Shown: positions 44,251-59,200, numbered from the stretch's first letter. The stretch is 64,000 bases of DNA from Capronia americana (GCA_016110215.1 JADWQD010000006.1:2012988-2076987); one strand, 5' to 3'. The notes: a model not told the origin generated them from the letters alone. Made by a program: numbers and translations.

Positions 44251-47200
44251 TTAGACTAAACTCACCCCTCAACCATCCTAGGAAGGAACTATAATATCCC
44301 ACCACGACCGAACCGATCCGAACTAACCGAAGCCGATAACTACACTGTCACGGACTGAACACGCTAATTATAACACGACCGACTGAATCGAATAAACCTG
44401 AGGCCGATAACTATACTGTCTTACCAACCACTGAATAGAACGTAGAAGCCGAACTAACTAATATAAACCGACGCGACTTATATATAGCCGGCGATATTAA
44501 CTTAGCCCTATAACTATAGTAATTACTAAGATATAAGACTATTATAGATATTAAGGCGATACTTAAATAGACTCTCCTAGAAGTAATAGCTTAAGGATAA
44601 AATATTATTACGGATTAAGAAGGCACTATTTATAACTACTAAATCTAGATTATCGACTAAAAGGAATAGATTACCGACCTTAATACCTAGATTATATAGA
44701 AATAAGCTATTATTAACTATATTAAACGAAACTAAAACTCGACCCTAGGACTAGACCTAGTATAATATAAGCCCTTTAACCTTTCGGACCCCGACCAGCT
44801 TTCCGATGGTAAGGCCGAACCTAGCTATAAGAGCTGAAAGACCTAGATCCTCGATAAACTCGATATAAATACTAACTAAGGCGAGCGTACTAAGATAGTA
44901 TATATCTTTAGCCGTATAAAGGGAGAAGTATAAACTTTCCTATAGGCCCGCTATAGTGCTGACGCTACCGACCTATTTATAAACGCTATAGAGATACTAG
45001 ACTTTCTAGATAGTATCTATATTAACCCGTATAAAACCTTAAACGCTTAATAAGAATATCGACGACTAGTGATAAAAAAGGATTAGACCTTTTCTAAATT
45101 CTATATAAAATTCCTTTACCTCGTTAATATTATAAAGATCCCTATTAAAGACCTACGCCCTAACCTATATAATAAGCTTACTATTAACCTCTAGACTATA
45201 GTCTTACCTATATTTAAAACACTTATAATATATTAAGACGTCACTAACCGTTACTAAGTGCTTAACTAGAGTCTCCACCGCCTCTAGAAATATATCGACC
45301 GGATTAAAGCTAGACTAGTGACTAAGTGTACCCCTATAGCGGCTATTTAAGTTACTTCTCCCCCCGCACTAAACCCTTAAGTAATACCGGCCCTATTCTT
45401 AATACCTAAGCGAGAAGATAGCTAAACTTTACGCACTTAACCTACTTATAATAATATAATAAAATAGGCCTTAAGCCGAGCCGGCGCTTACTTTACTTAC
45501 CGATAATCTAGATATATCTCTCGTGACTACCCTTTAAAGGCGGAGAATAAGGCTATTAAAGTAGGTAAGGATATAAAGAATAAATAGAGAAAAGAATAAC
45601 TTTAGGGGAAGTCTCCTTCTTAGGGAAGTATAATATTAATATAACTTCTATTAATTTAAGTCAGCTATTAGGCGGAAAGTACTTTACTATACTATATAAA
45701 TTATTATTTAATAGATATATAGTTTAAACCTTTATCTTAGCTAATTCTAGAGTAAATAGATTTATCTTTATTAATATAAAACTTATATAAGACCTATCCC
45801 GATTTCTAAATATTACTACTATATAATTAGAGTACCTCTATACTATAAAAGGCTATAATAGAAGACCTAAAAAGCTCGTCTCTAAAATATTAACTCTATA
45901 TCTAAAAGTCGACGGAAGGCGATAGAAGGACCTCTCTATACTTATTTTAGACTTAGGGAGTTATAAGGTTATCCTTAGCTGTAAATAGTTCACCTATTTT
46001 AATATTTAGCTAGATATACGGAATTAGCGTCTACTCTAGCCTTAAGACTACTAGTATAAACCGACCTTTATAAAAAAGATATATACGCCCCGAAAAAACC
46101 TCTAGGTTACGGCTATCCTTTTCCGATACTAAGAAGATATAGAAAAACACGACCGGATATTTATAATAGAGGATAAATAATAAGCTAACGGGCGATAAGC
46201 TTAATCTCGTAATATACTATAATAGGAAATAAACTTTAGATAAGGCCTAGTCTAAGTACTATTAATAAAGGCTACTAGAACTAGTCTATATACTATAACC
46301 TCTTAAATATATAAATAGAACCTTTATTAATAGCTATAGATTATAAGGTAGAAACTAGTAAAAGTCGACTAAACTTTACCGGAACTAATAACTAAAAGAA
46401 AGATTACTTTACCCTTAATTAATACCTTTAGCGTAGAAGTTAATATTACTATAATTAGAGCTGTAGGTTTCTACTAAAATATTAAGAAAGCTAATAATAC
46501 TATTTATAGTACTAGCCTCTATAAGATTAAATAAATACTTAAAGATAAATAACTTAAAGAAGAGACTAATAATTAGCTAGTAGAATAATTACTCTCGAAA
46601 GAATATATTAACTTTAAAGACGTCTTCTTAAAGGCGAAGTCTAATACTCTTTCCTCGCCCCGACTATATAACTATAAGATCTAGCTAGAAGGTGAAAGCT
46701 CCTTAGGGTATAGCCCCCTTTATTAAAAAAGTATATTAAAACTACTCCTTATTAAGAAATACCTTAAAGAGAATCTCTTAAAGGGATTTATTAAGCTAAG
46801 TTAGGCACTATATATATCCCCTATACTATTTATAAAGAAGCTAAATAAGGGGCTATATTTTTATATTAATTATTAAAAGCTAAATACTATAATAAAAAAG
46901 GATTATTACTTATTACCTCTAATTAATAAGACTCTAGTATAACTTTAGAAAGCTTATATATTTATAAAGTTTAATATATAGTAAGCCTTTCACTATATTT
47001 AAATATATCTAGATTCCGAGAAATTAATAATATTCCGGACTCACTATAACGCCTATAAGTATAAAGTACTACTATTTAGACTAACTAATAAGCCCGCGAC
47101 CTATTAGCGTTATATAAATAATATTCTATTTAATTTCTTAAATGATTTTATCGCGGTCTACCTTAACGATATTCTAATCTATTCTAAGAATAAACTAGAG

Positions 47201-49301
47201 CACGCTAAATAAGTTAAGAAGATCCTAAAGCGTCTATAGAAAGCCGGACTATAAGTCGATATTAAGAAAAGTGAGTTTAGCGTTAAGGAGACTTAATACT
47301 TAGGATTTATAATCTCTATAGAAGATATTAAGGTAGACTTAGTAAAGATTTAAGTTATTAAGAATTAGTAGATTTCTACTATAGTAAAGGGCGTCTAGTT
47401 ATTTCTAGATTTCTATAACTACTATTATATATTTATCTATTAGTATAGCCGAATAGCGAAACCCCTAATATAACTAACTAAGAAAGACCACCCCTTCCTA
47501 TTTAATAAAGACTACTAGAAGGCGTTTAAAGAACTAAAGTTACGACTATTAATAGCCCCCGTCCTTAGCTACTTTCACCTAAAGCGATAAACTATACTAA
47601 AGACTAACGCCTTTAATGAAGTATTAGTAGCGGTTCTATTACAGCTAGATTCTATTAACGGCCGCTAATACCCCATCACCTACTACTTAAAGACTATAGC
47701 CTCTATAAAATATAACTATAATATTTATAATAAGGAGATACTTACTATTATAAGTGCCTTAAAGTATTAGCGACTAGAACTATAGAGCGTTATAAACTAG
47801 TTCTAAATCTTTACTAATTATTAGGCCTTATAATACTTTATAACTAAGCGGTAATTAACAGCTCGTTAAGCCTAATAAGTAATATCACTCTCCTAGTATT
47901 ACTTCTAGATTATATTTCGACCGGGTCGCTAGAATAAGAAAGCGGATACTCTAACTCGACGTAAGTAAGAATAAGAAGATTAGAAAGAAGTTATATAGAA
48001 TAAGAGAATATAAGTTATACTAGGCCCTAAAATACTAGATCCTCGAATCTATTAGAAGTTATAGCTAGCCCTATTAGATATAGAGCCGTTACTTCTAGTA
48101 GATTAAGTCTTATAAGTTAATAAGTAGAGCGAGACCCTAAAGAAAGAACACTAGAAGGCGTAAGATTAGTAGGCCTTATAAGAACTATTATAGGGACTAT
48201 TACTATATTAAGATCGACTAATAGTCCCTAATATAGACCACTTATATATAAAGTTAATTAAAGAGGTTTATAACTAGATATTAATAGCTTACTTAGGCTA
48301 TAATAAAACTATAAAACTATTATAAACTTAATACTACTAACTAAACCTCTCTTAAGATATCACCTAATTTATCTAAAATTACTATATCTATTATTATATA
48401 ATCGTCCCGCGAGATTTACCTCCGGATATATTAAAGTCACTACTTATCCCTAACCGCCCTTAGTAGTATATCTCTATAGACTTTAAGTCGTTCCTAAAGA
48501 ATATAAAGGATTTTAATAATATCTTAGTAATTATAGACCGACTAAATAAATAAATATACTCTCTATTATATTTAAAAACTATAACTATAAAGAATATAGT
48601 ATAACTATTTATTATATATATATACTATAACTATAAACCTCTAGATACTATTATATCTAATTAAGAACTATAATTTATTTTAATATTCTAGATAAAGTTC
48701 TATTATATTTTAGATATAAAGTTAAAGCTATTTACCGCTTTTCACCTCTAGATAAACGGCTAAATAGAGATTATAAACTAGTATCTAGATTAATAACTTT
48801 ATTTATTTATTAACTACTATTAAGATAACTAATCTAATTTTCTCTTAATTATAGACTTTATATAAGTACTACTACCGTATAATTTAATTAAGATAAGCCC
48901 TTTCTATTTTAAAAACGAGTATAAGCCTTATATGTCTTTTAATTAGAACTAGCTAGGTGAGCCGACTATAGTATAAGAAAGACTTAGCTAAGAAGAAGCC
49001 TAAAAGTATATAGAGAGGATATAAGACGCTTAATAATCCGCCTATACTACTATATTGGGCGTATAAGCGTAGTAATAATGATAAGCTAATAAGTATTATC
49101 GGAAAGTTGATTTTACGGAAGGAGACCTAGTATAGGTGTCCACTAAGAACTAGAAAATAGATTAACTAAGCTAAAAACTGGCGCACTAGATGACTAGCCC
49201 TTTCCGGATACTAGAGAAGGTTGATAACTCTTTTAAGTTAGACCTACTAGACTTAATAAAGATCTACTCGGTCCTCTCCCCGGACCGTTTATATAAGGCC
49301 G
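44251..49301 (+). mobile_element. RIP-degraded Ty3/gypsy retrotransposon, internal region
   Basis: Reading the plus strand through the stops gives recognisable pieces in Gag-Pol order: Gag-like text near 44,890-45,350 (EYRRL...FYIKFLYL); a zinc-knuckle relic at about 45,485-45,540 with Cys/His turned to Tyr; aspartic protease near 45,730-46,060 (LADS..., then ILDLGSYKVILSCK); reverse transcriptase 46,640-47,340 with GYSPLY, GFIKLS and the active-site box YLNDILIYSKN near 47,160; RNase H near 47,560-47,960 (YPITYYLKT, NIYNKEILTII); integrase about 48,230-48,900 with FTAFHLQING; and a post-integrase tail at 49,090-49,300 (FTEGDLV, PFRILEKVDNSFKLDL). TAG/TAA stand where Trp, Gln or Arg codons are expected, as RIP produces. 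Few or no indels. Dead element. Confidence 0.88.
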
Positions 49302-49387
49302 TCTATACTATAAACTAAGCTTAGGTTTAGAGTAAAATAATAGAGATAATATAATAAGATTAGTACTATTAGATAGAGCTCGTCTAG
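49302..49387 (+). repeat. 86-bp direct repeat, copy 2
   Basis: Second copy of the repeat at 43,801-43,886, following directly on the gypsy C-terminal coding relic. The sequence after it (ACGGTTCGAATAAT) only distantly recalls the LTR-like start ACGGAACGAG, and no 3' LTR is visible. Confidence 0.8.
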
Positions 49388-49498
49388 ACGGTTCGAATAA
49401 TATAACTTTTATTTAATAATACCTTATAATAAGTGTAGTAGTCGTCGCTAAAGATATAGTTGTTATAGTAGTATATAGTAAGTTAGCCGAGGGCCGCT

Positions 49499-49596
49499 AA
49501 GAGCGTGATAATTTAGAACCCGATTCGGCATCGCGCGCCAAGAGCGTGATAATTCCTAACCGATCCGGTATCGCGCGCTAAGAGCGTGATAATTCC
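49499..49596. repeat. 40-41-bp tandem repeat, about 2.4 copies
   Basis: Unit AAGAGCGTGATAATT followed by AACCGATCCGG-like text and ATCGCGCGC; copies start at 49499, 49540 and 49580 (partial). Differences between copies are mostly C/T, fitting RIP. Confidence 0.8.
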
Positions 49597-49620
49597 ACCT
49601 ATAGCCTTGCACCCTGACCC

Positions 49621-49710
49621 ACTATAACGCAGCCTTACACCCATTACGCTGTAGCCTCTTACACCTACTACGCCGTAGCCTCTTGTATCTACTACGCCGC
49701 AGCTTCTTAT
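49621..49710. repeat. About 24-bp tandem repeat
   Basis: Three to four diverged copies of a unit resembling CTACGCCGTAGCCTCTTACAC. Confidence 0.65.
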
Positions 49711-49989
49711 AAAGTGTACTATAATATAGGCCTATACCTTACTATAACTTAGTATTTATAGCCTACTTTTATAACGCTTCGCCGATAGTAATCTTATAAC
49801 TAAGTTTAATATAAACACTTATTTATACCTCTAATATATATAATATAGAGATAAATAATCTTTTAAATTATTTATCTTTTAAGTTATATATACCTATTCG
49901 TCGCTTAATTTTAATCTTCCCCTTTATTATATCTTACTCTTCCCCGTTCGGTATATATAAATAATATAAAATTTTATTTACTTTAACCT

Positions 49990-52010
49990 GTAGTGACGCT
50001 CTTTCCACTTATATAACTACACGTTTAAAGTACTAGTCTTGCCCCCCTTCGCAGCCGCTCTATCTAACCGGTAGTAGATAGTAGAGAATAGAGTAGAGAC
50101 TCCTAGCTACAGCGATAAATATATAGCCGCGGAAGTAGTAGACTTATATACTAGCTAGGAGAGCGCTAAATATAACCCTAGTGAGTATCCGATATGTTAT
50201 ATATAAATAAATGTTTATTCTAATATACTCTTATCTAGCTAATATAAGTAACGATAACCGCGAGAGTCCTGCTGAATAAAACACTACTCTCGGCGGTACT
50301 ATATAATCTTTCTATATTCTCCGGGAACTCTATATTTTCCTAGACCCGGAATACTTATATACTTAGGCACTAGCTAATCTAGTTACGACACTAACCCGGA
50401 GAAAAAGATATATATTTATAGTGGGCGATAGAACTACTACTATTAATATTAAATTAAATATTCGCCTCTTTATTATATATATATCTAAATATACCGTCCT
50501 GAAAGTCGTTAAGCTATAGATCCTATAGGAAGTATAGGAACGCGGGTATAATAAATTTATTATCGGCTATTTATAAGTTCACTTAAATAAGCTGTAACTA
50601 ATAAACCCTATTCTTACAACTGACGGAGTGCCCCTACGCGAGTTTACGTCTCTAAACCCGTATAGCTATATCTATAAAGAGTTTGACTATAATTTTAAAT
50701 AGTGGTTCGGCTATAGGTGAATATATATAGGTAGAGGTAGCCGTTAAAAACTAGGGTAAGTATAAAGAAATAATATATACCTCTATAAGGTAATAAACTA
50801 TAATAACCGCTAAAGTAGAGGTACTTTATATAGTACTTAATAAAAGGTTATAAATAAATATTTATTATAGTACTAAACTATTTTATATACTAGTTAAAGT
50901 TACTATTAGATAAATAAACTCTTAAATTATTTATATTACTAGGTATAAATTACTATTTATTAATTAATATAAATATTCCCCTTTATTATATTCTCTACCT
51001 ACCTATAAATAATCTAATATCTTATTTATTTTAATAGTAATTAACTCTTTTAATATTAGTAACCGCTATTAAAGTAAGAGCCTTTTTACCCCCTCCTTAC
51101 TATTAACTATATCTAACTAAATAGACAATAGTAAAGGAAGGTGAAAAGAACCCGACCTAAGGTGTAGAAGGTTTTCCGACGGAGGTTATAACTTTACCTA
51201 CTAGTTAGGCGAGCGTTTAACCTAAATCTTATATATAGTGTAATATTACCTATAAATAATTATTTATTCTAATATACTCTTATTTAGCTAATATAGCCGA
51301 CGATAATAGTAATAATCTACCTAAGGGCGTAAGCGCTTACTATATTATTATATAACTATTCTATCTTTATCTATCTCCTTTTTTACTTAACTTTTTAAAG
51401 TTAAATTATATATAGTTCTTAATAGATAGACTTTACTTAAGAGATAATTTAGAACTATATATATTAATATATAATAACCGTACCACTACCCTAAAAATAC
51501 TAGAATATATTTTTTTATTTATAGAGTGCCTAGTAGATATACTATTCCCTAAAGCCCTAAAGCTTAAAATCCTTAAAGTGATCTAGATACTCGGATATAA
51601 TGAATAGGAGGTTGGCCACCTACTAGTTCACCTTAATAAAATTTAACTAGTGAAGCCCGTCCTTCCGATTGACGGATATCCGTTATACTAGTTCATCTTT
51701 AAGAATATATTTAAAGATTATAATAATTAATCTGAGTAGCGTCTCGGCTATAAAGATATATAAGTAGACTAAGCGGTCTAGAGAAACCGGTATAGGGATT
51801 AAGGGATTAGATATTTATCTCTTAGTTAAATAAATAGCGGCGATAAGAGGTACTTTAGGTAGTATATAAGTAGGTTAGGAAGAGATAAATAAATATTTAT
51901 TTTAGTACTAGGCTATTTCTATATATCGGTTAAAGTTACCACTACTCTATAGATAGTACTAGATATAAATAATTCTAAATCCTATTTATACCCCCTCCCC
52001 CCCTTAGTAA
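49990..52010. repeat. Two copies of a ~1,045-bp degenerate unit
   Basis: Landmarks recur at an offset of 1,045: TTATTCTAATATACTCTTA at about 50,216 and 51,261, and a palindrome followed by TAGTACTA at about 50,85x and 51,89x. Both copies, read through stops, show a shared protein-like pattern (GYN..., VHLNK, then DG.PL). I do not recognise the family. The copies have diverged strongly, consistent with RIP of a tandem duplication. Confidence 0.6.
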
Positions 52011-52013
52011 GTT

Positions 52014-52166
52014 TTAGCGGTGATATAGATAATATACTATACTACTATAAAATTTACTATACTCTTAGTGGTGATATTAATAATATACTATACTACTATA
52101 AAATTCACTATACTCTTAGCGGTAATATTAATAATATACTATACTACTATAAAATTCGCTATACTC
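52014..52166. repeat. 51-bp tandem repeat, three copies
   Basis: Copies start at 52014, 52065 and 52116, each beginning TTAG(C/T)GGT(G/A)ATAT and containing AATATACTATACTACTATAA. Copy differences are mainly C/T or G/A. Confidence 0.85.
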
Positions 52167-53249
52167 GAAAGTCTTAGCGGCGGCCCGTCCTTAAATATTT
52201 TATCTCTACTTAATTAAATATAAACTTCTATTCTATCCTCCGCCGTTCTATAAATAAGATCTAAAATTATTTATTCTGCTTTACCTAGATAATCGGTAAG
52301 CTGAGATTAAATAATTATTTATAATCGCCGCTAAATAATACTACTAACTCTTTAGGTAAGTTAGAGCTCTTACTATAGATAAATAATTATTCGTCCTATA
52401 TTTTTCCTATTAAGAGAGATTCTACTCTTCTCTATATATTAAAAGAGCTTTAAGGTGAGTGTAACTATAGGTATCCTAGCCTTAGACCCCTATCTAGTAT
52501 AGTTATACACTTCCCTATAATATAACTATATAAGGTCTCTAATACTAATCTATAGCGTGCGGCGCACTACTCTTATATTACTTTTCCTACTATTAAAACT
52601 AAGTATAAATAATTATTTATCTTCGCCGAACCCTAAGTATAATTACGGTATAATCCGTCTATAATAACCGCCTAACCCGGTATCTATTAAAAAATCCTAT
52701 AATAAATAATAATCACTAAATAGCCTAACTCGTCTTATAGTATTATATATAGTAATAGCCACGATATTAAGGACCCCGGTTTTATTATACTTAAGGAGTT
52801 AAATTAGTAGGGACTAGTAGTAACCTCGCTATAGCTAACCCTAGCGAAATTTATAACTCACCTTAGAGAGGGTAGTAAAGTATTATACCTTCCCTCTATA
52901 TAACTGACCCACTAACTAACCTAGCGAAATATAAGTACCTAGTAATATAGCGCCGTGATGAAAGTGAATTATAGATAACGATAAGTCATCGCCGTTATCC
53001 TCTCCTCCCGTAGATAACGACGACTAAGGGTTGACGTATAAGAATTCCTCTCTAAGTGTAGTAATAGAAGATAATAAAAGTATAGTAGTAGAAAATAATA
53101 AAGGTAGAGAAGCCGACACTACTAGTAATAGAGAACTTAAGAAAGTCGTAAAAGCCCTTAAAATAGATATTAACTTATTATTTAATACTATATACTATTA
53201 CGCCCTATTACTTAGTGAGTATTTATTTTATTCTAGAGTATAAATAATT

Positions 53250-56200
53250 ATTTATATTAATATTTTATATAGATATCTAAACTTACCCCTTTAAATATAA
53301 TAATATTAAGTATAGAATTAAACTCTTATTATATATAGCCTACTATATATAGTAAGCTAAAGAGATAATTATAGCTCTATACTTTATAGATAAAGTTATC
53401 TTTAAAGTAAGACTTATAGAAAATACACTAGAGGCTATACTAAGGTTCTTTTCTTATATTTAATAGCGCTAGATAACGCTTCTAGAAAAGGTCCGCGGTT
53501 TATAAGTGATAGAATAAAGCTTCCTAATTATATAGCTAGATCTAAAACTTAAATACTATTATATATTCTTTAAGGTACTAAAGCTATTAATAAAGCTGAT
53601 TAATAATCTCTATACTTAGTGCTTAATAGTGAATTTAGCCCTTATTAAAGTATATAACCTAGCTAAATAAGTTACTAAAACTAGAATAAAGTAAGACTAT
53701 TAAAATAAGCTCTTCTCCTTTCTTAAGTTGCGTAATATAGAATTATAAGTAATACGCCTTATTAAGTAAGAGAACGAGTTACTTAGCCGCGGCTAGGACG
53801 TCCCTTATAGTATTATAGCTACGACCTTAAATAAAGCTATAGTATAGCGTATAGAGAAGACACCTCCTCTACCGGTAATTAAGCCTAGATCACCTAATTC
53901 CGGAGCCGATAAAACCTCCCCCGAAAAGGTTAAAGCTATCCGGTAAAAAATAGTAAAGTTATATTTACCTATATAGGTATATAAACTAGGTATAGATATA
54001 AATCTTTTATATTATAAAAAATAAATAAATATTTATATTAATATATAAAGTAGAAATTATCGCCTTTATATATAGTATACTTAATAAAGGTAAGATTAAG
54101 TTAAAACTTCTATAATTCACTATATACTATACGCTATAAGTAGTATATTCTATCGTCCTATATTATTTCTTTAATAAAATCGTCTTTAAGGCTAGGTATA
54201 TATTTAATAATAAGTCCGATATTCTCCGGGTGTACTTTAATCTATAGAAACTTTAAAAAAAAATAAAACTCACCGACCCTAAAGACCTTAAGGTATTACG
54301 CGCTATATATATCGCCTTAGACGATAATACTCCTATAGGATATCACCTAAAGGTGGTGCGCGGGCTACCCCCGAAATTCGCCTTAGACCTCCGGTACTAG
54401 TGCGGTAATAGCCTCGCCGCCACTATAGAGGCTAAAGATCTTATATATATAATTAAAGATATACTAGAAAAAGACGCGGATATCTAGACTAAGAAAGACC
54501 TAATCGCTTTTATCTCTACTCGCTAATATAAGCTGGGCTTATTACACCTTAAGACTGCTATAAATATAGTATTCGCTCGTATTTAGATAAGAGTATATAG
54601 TATACTTAGTGACACCGTTAAAGAAGCGCTTTAATATATATAGGCTATTAAGGTAGCCTATAGTAGGGACTTATAAACCTTCTAGCAGTAAATAAATAAA
54701 TATTTATATTAATATATTGTAGAACCCGACGCTAATGACGACCTAGTGTAATATAGGGCCCTCGCTTATCTTACACCCGACCTATATAAAGAATACCTAG
54801 AGCTGGTACTTAAGGGTGAAGAAGTCAGCTGGTAAGCCTACTCCGATATATATAAGCGTCTATATCTAAGTTCGGTGTTGGCGAGAGATATTCCGGCCCT
54901 CCTTAAACCGATTAATTACGCCGAGATGCCTTCTATTTATAGTAAGCGATCCGGCGCCGGCGCTATATAAATAATTATTTATACTAATATATATTAGTTG
55001 ATCTTTACTTAAAAGATAATAGGGATATAACCACCGTTTCTATATCTGAGTCCGTTACCTCGGTAATAAAGAAGGTAATTTAATAAACCGGTGCCGGGTT
55101 AGTGAGATAGTACTAATTAATTAACGCGGTTATTAAAGAGGATTAGAGTAAGCCTCCGGATATAGAATATAATATTCTTAAGGCCGCTATTTAAATACAC
55201 TAAATAAATAGCGTCGCTAATCCTGGGCCGATAGATATTATTAACCTTAATCTAATTAATAATGTAGTTAATAAAGACTTAATACTAATAATAATCCGAG
55301 AAAATACTATAGCTATTACCTTAATATAGGTGCTATATTTTAATACCGTATAGACTATAAGTCGGCCTTTAGTCTATAAATAATTATTTATACCTAACTT
55401 TTATATAGATTAATGGTCCGGAAGAGTAGCGGCCCCTTATCTCTTTCTATATCTAGGAACTTAAGAGATCTATAAAGAAGTAGGTCTTCCGTCTTAATGG
55501 CGTGTATTATATAACGGCGTCCGTATACTAGTCTAACCTCTAGGCTAGTGTTAAATATACCGCTAAAGTAATAAGTGAATAGGCTAGCGCTAAAATAATT
55601 CTATAAGCCTTTACTATTAACTAACTATAGGCTTTATATTAAAAGTATAAGTCCACCCTAGTTAATATACTAAAAGAAGTCTCTATTTTACTATAGGACC
55701 CTACTCTAAAATATAGACCGCAGCTTAACTATAGTTCCTATTATCGATAGGTGTATATAGAAATATATACCTTAAGTGATATATTAAGTTTAACCTTAAA
55801 GACTATTAAGGTAAGTAGCGCGCCGCACTTAGGTAATAAATAATTATTTATATTAACTTTTAATAGATAGCGACGTGAGTCGTCGACTTAGTTAACTATA
55901 AGAAGGTCCCCCTAGAGTTCTATACTGTAGTGCGCGCGAATAAGCGCGATATTACCCGGGTAGACTCTAAGGGTAACTACTATTTACGCCTTTATAACCT
56001 CCGCCTATAATAGGAGCGGGAAGAGGAAGAGAATATAAATAAAGATAGTATCCCTAATGTTAATAAGTAATTCTAATCCTTTTATACTAAGCACCTCGCC
56101 TAAGTACCTATAAACTCTAAGCGATACTATATACTTCTCGCTAATTCCGCCTAGCGGGAACTAGTGAACCGCTAGTATAAGTTTAATTTTAGGCGCGTAA

Positions 56201-59200
56201 TATTTTATGTATATTAGTTTATATAGGCGGCCAGTTTCTATATAGATAAGGTAGGGCTATTCTCCTCTAATAAATAATTATTTAACTCTATAGTAGTGTA
56301 TAGACTAAGTATTAACTATATCTATATTAGTTTTAGTTAGCCGTTATTAAGTCGATATTAAAAACTATTATAAGAGCCCTCGGCCTATATACTAGTATTA
56401 TACTCACTAAAGATCTAGACCTATTAGCCTAAGTTAGAGTTCCTAAAGATAATATTGATTCTCTATATATTCTCTTCTTCCCTTACCCTATTAACGACCG
56501 CGATAAGTAATTTCCTATAAAGTCCGACTAGTTTATTGATAAAGCGGAAAACTTATAGTACCGAGGGGTGTTTCGGCCGGTTAATACTTCTAATAACGGG
56601 ACTATATCCTTTAAATATCGGCGACCGGAATTTTATTATAATTTAAACTATAAGAAACTCGTGGAATTATATACTATTTTATATAAGTCGCGCTACTAAA
56701 TCCCTTAATACCGTAATATACTTATATACTATAGTAAGAATAGAAAGATCCTTTATTAACTAGTATATTATATCCTCTACTTTATAAATCCTACCTAGAC
56801 TAAGCTAGTTAACGCCGATAAATTATAGAGAAATAAAGACCTTATCGTCTTAATTTAATAGGGGTATTTTCCGTCCCTAGCTATAGTTAATAATAATAGA
56901 CTCTCCGACCTTATAGCCGACTAATTTAACGATAATAAGACCGGCGATAAGAAAGACGCTAAGGAAAAGAAAGATAAATATATTATTATCCGATTCTTCT
57001 AGAGCCTATATTACTTATTAAAGGATAATATATAGGACTTTAAAGAGGCTAAGGTATAAATATTTATTTATATTATACTTTTCGCCCTAATAGTTATTAT
57101 CTAGATAAAAGTTAACTTTAATAAAAAGCGCTTTTATTAGGCTCTTATATAACCTAATTAATAGGTATACCGCGACTACTTTTTTTACGCGCCGCTTAAG
57201 TAACTATTATAGTTAACGATAAGTATCCTTAGCTATAAGTACTTTACGGGCGTTATAGTACTATTTAAGAATAAGCTAGAAGTATTTATATATTATTATT
57301 AAGTCCCTTTTACCCTACTTATATATTACTACTAACTAGTATACTATAGAAGCGCGTATTGAAGCTTATAGACCTAGATTTAGCTATAAGCCGCTTTATA
57401 TTAAAGTTTAGTCTTACGCGGATATATAGTATCTATATTAACTAAGCCCCCTATTATTATAGGGAGAGAATAGTAAATACGATTAGATAAGCTATCTATA
57501 CTAAAGAAGTGTATATAGGCCTATATATCCTTTAAGACTATTGAATTATCTTAGACCGCTTAAGAGAGAAGATAAAGAAAGACGACTAACTCTAGAAACT
57601 TAATAACTTAAATAATAATAACGCCCTTTTAAAAGGCACCGGCCTTAAAACTATAACCTTAGTAAGTATCCCCACTAAGTATAAATATTTATTTATTATT
57701 AAATCTAACTATCGCGACCCGGTGTAGGATATAAATACTACTAAGGACGAGGCGCGGACTATTATTAACTATAGTATTACGGGACTATAAGAATTAAATA
57801 TTAATCTTTCCCCTAACGCGGCCCCTAAATAACTCCTTACTTAACTCCCCCCTCCCCCTATACTAAATTACCTATCGATATTTTCCTTTAAGGGCGACTC
57901 CGACTATAAGGCCCCTAAGGCCGCCTTATAGTTAACACTAAAGAGTAAAAAGAAATAAAAGGCTATAGGTAGTGTATTAAAGGGGAATAAGCGCGTTAAG
58001 AAGTAGAGGTAATATAAGAAGAAGGTTAGTAGTAGTTTATTAAATATATATAGGCGTCACGATATAGTGGGTATTACCGTTATATTCAGCTATAACCCTA
58101 CTAAGGTAAGTAGGCGAGTTATTTTCTTTTTTATTAAGCCTCTCGATATATATTAGGCTATAACCCTACTAAGTATAGTAGGCGAGTTATTTTCTCTTTA
58201 GTTAAGTCTCTTAATATATATTAGGCTACGACCCTACTAAGTAAAGTAGGCGAGTTATTTTCTCTTTTATTAAGCCTCTTAATATATATATAGGCGTTAT
58301 AAAGTAGTAAGCTTTCGCTATCGCGTCGGGTAACGGGCGGTGTAGGTAAAGGTACGCCGGCTATTACTTCTTATATTAAGCTAATAGTAGTTTAAGTAAA
58401 TAAATTCTATTTCTTTAGGAAAAATTATATTATTCTATAGCTTTAGCTCTATAAATAATTATTTATTAACCCCTAAAACCCTTATATACTACTTACCTTC
58501 TTTTTACTAATCGCTTATTAGGTCGGTTTTCGGTAAGGTTAATTTTATATTAAGTATAATCTTATATATACCTTTTATTTAGTTATATATAACTAGTAAC
58601 TAGGAACACCGCACTACTATATAACCAACTATATATTTTAAGACCGCCCGGTCTTTAGACTATCTCCCTAATAGTATTTAATAAGTATAGTCGTCCTTAG
58701 CTTATAAGTTAAGATAATACTACTAATTATCGCTAAGAGTAGGTCCGTCTCCGCCGGAGGGCCTTTAATAAGCGGTAATATAACTAGTAGTTAAGTACTA
58801 TACTATTTATCTATATATAATTATAGTAAGGCGAGGCGATTATTAAGTTTAGTCTTAAGACCGAGTAGTCTCCGCCTATATAACCCGCTATTAGACTATA
58901 TATCTAAGGTATAACTCTTCTTATTAATATACTTAATATATAAGGATAATAATAATCTATTAAGGTTAATAAGCACTATACCCTATATAATAATAATTTA
59001 GCCGATAATAATCCTATCCTCGTGCCCTTACCTACCGTTAAGTAGCTAATTAATAATCCCGCGCCGTCCCCTCGGCTATCGCCCGCGCCTTTAGTCTTAA
59101 GGGCTACTTTATTACCTATCCTCCCCTCTACTCCTCAACCTTCTTCCGTACCCTCCCGCTATAGTAATATTTATAGTTAGGTTCGCGCTCGCCCGGGGCC

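Noticed and set aside
53031..53243. 70-codon frame in the RIP block
   Set aside because: Starts at a non-ATG codon, low complexity, ends at one of the palindromic blocks; it is a surviving piece of decayed coding sequence, not a gene.
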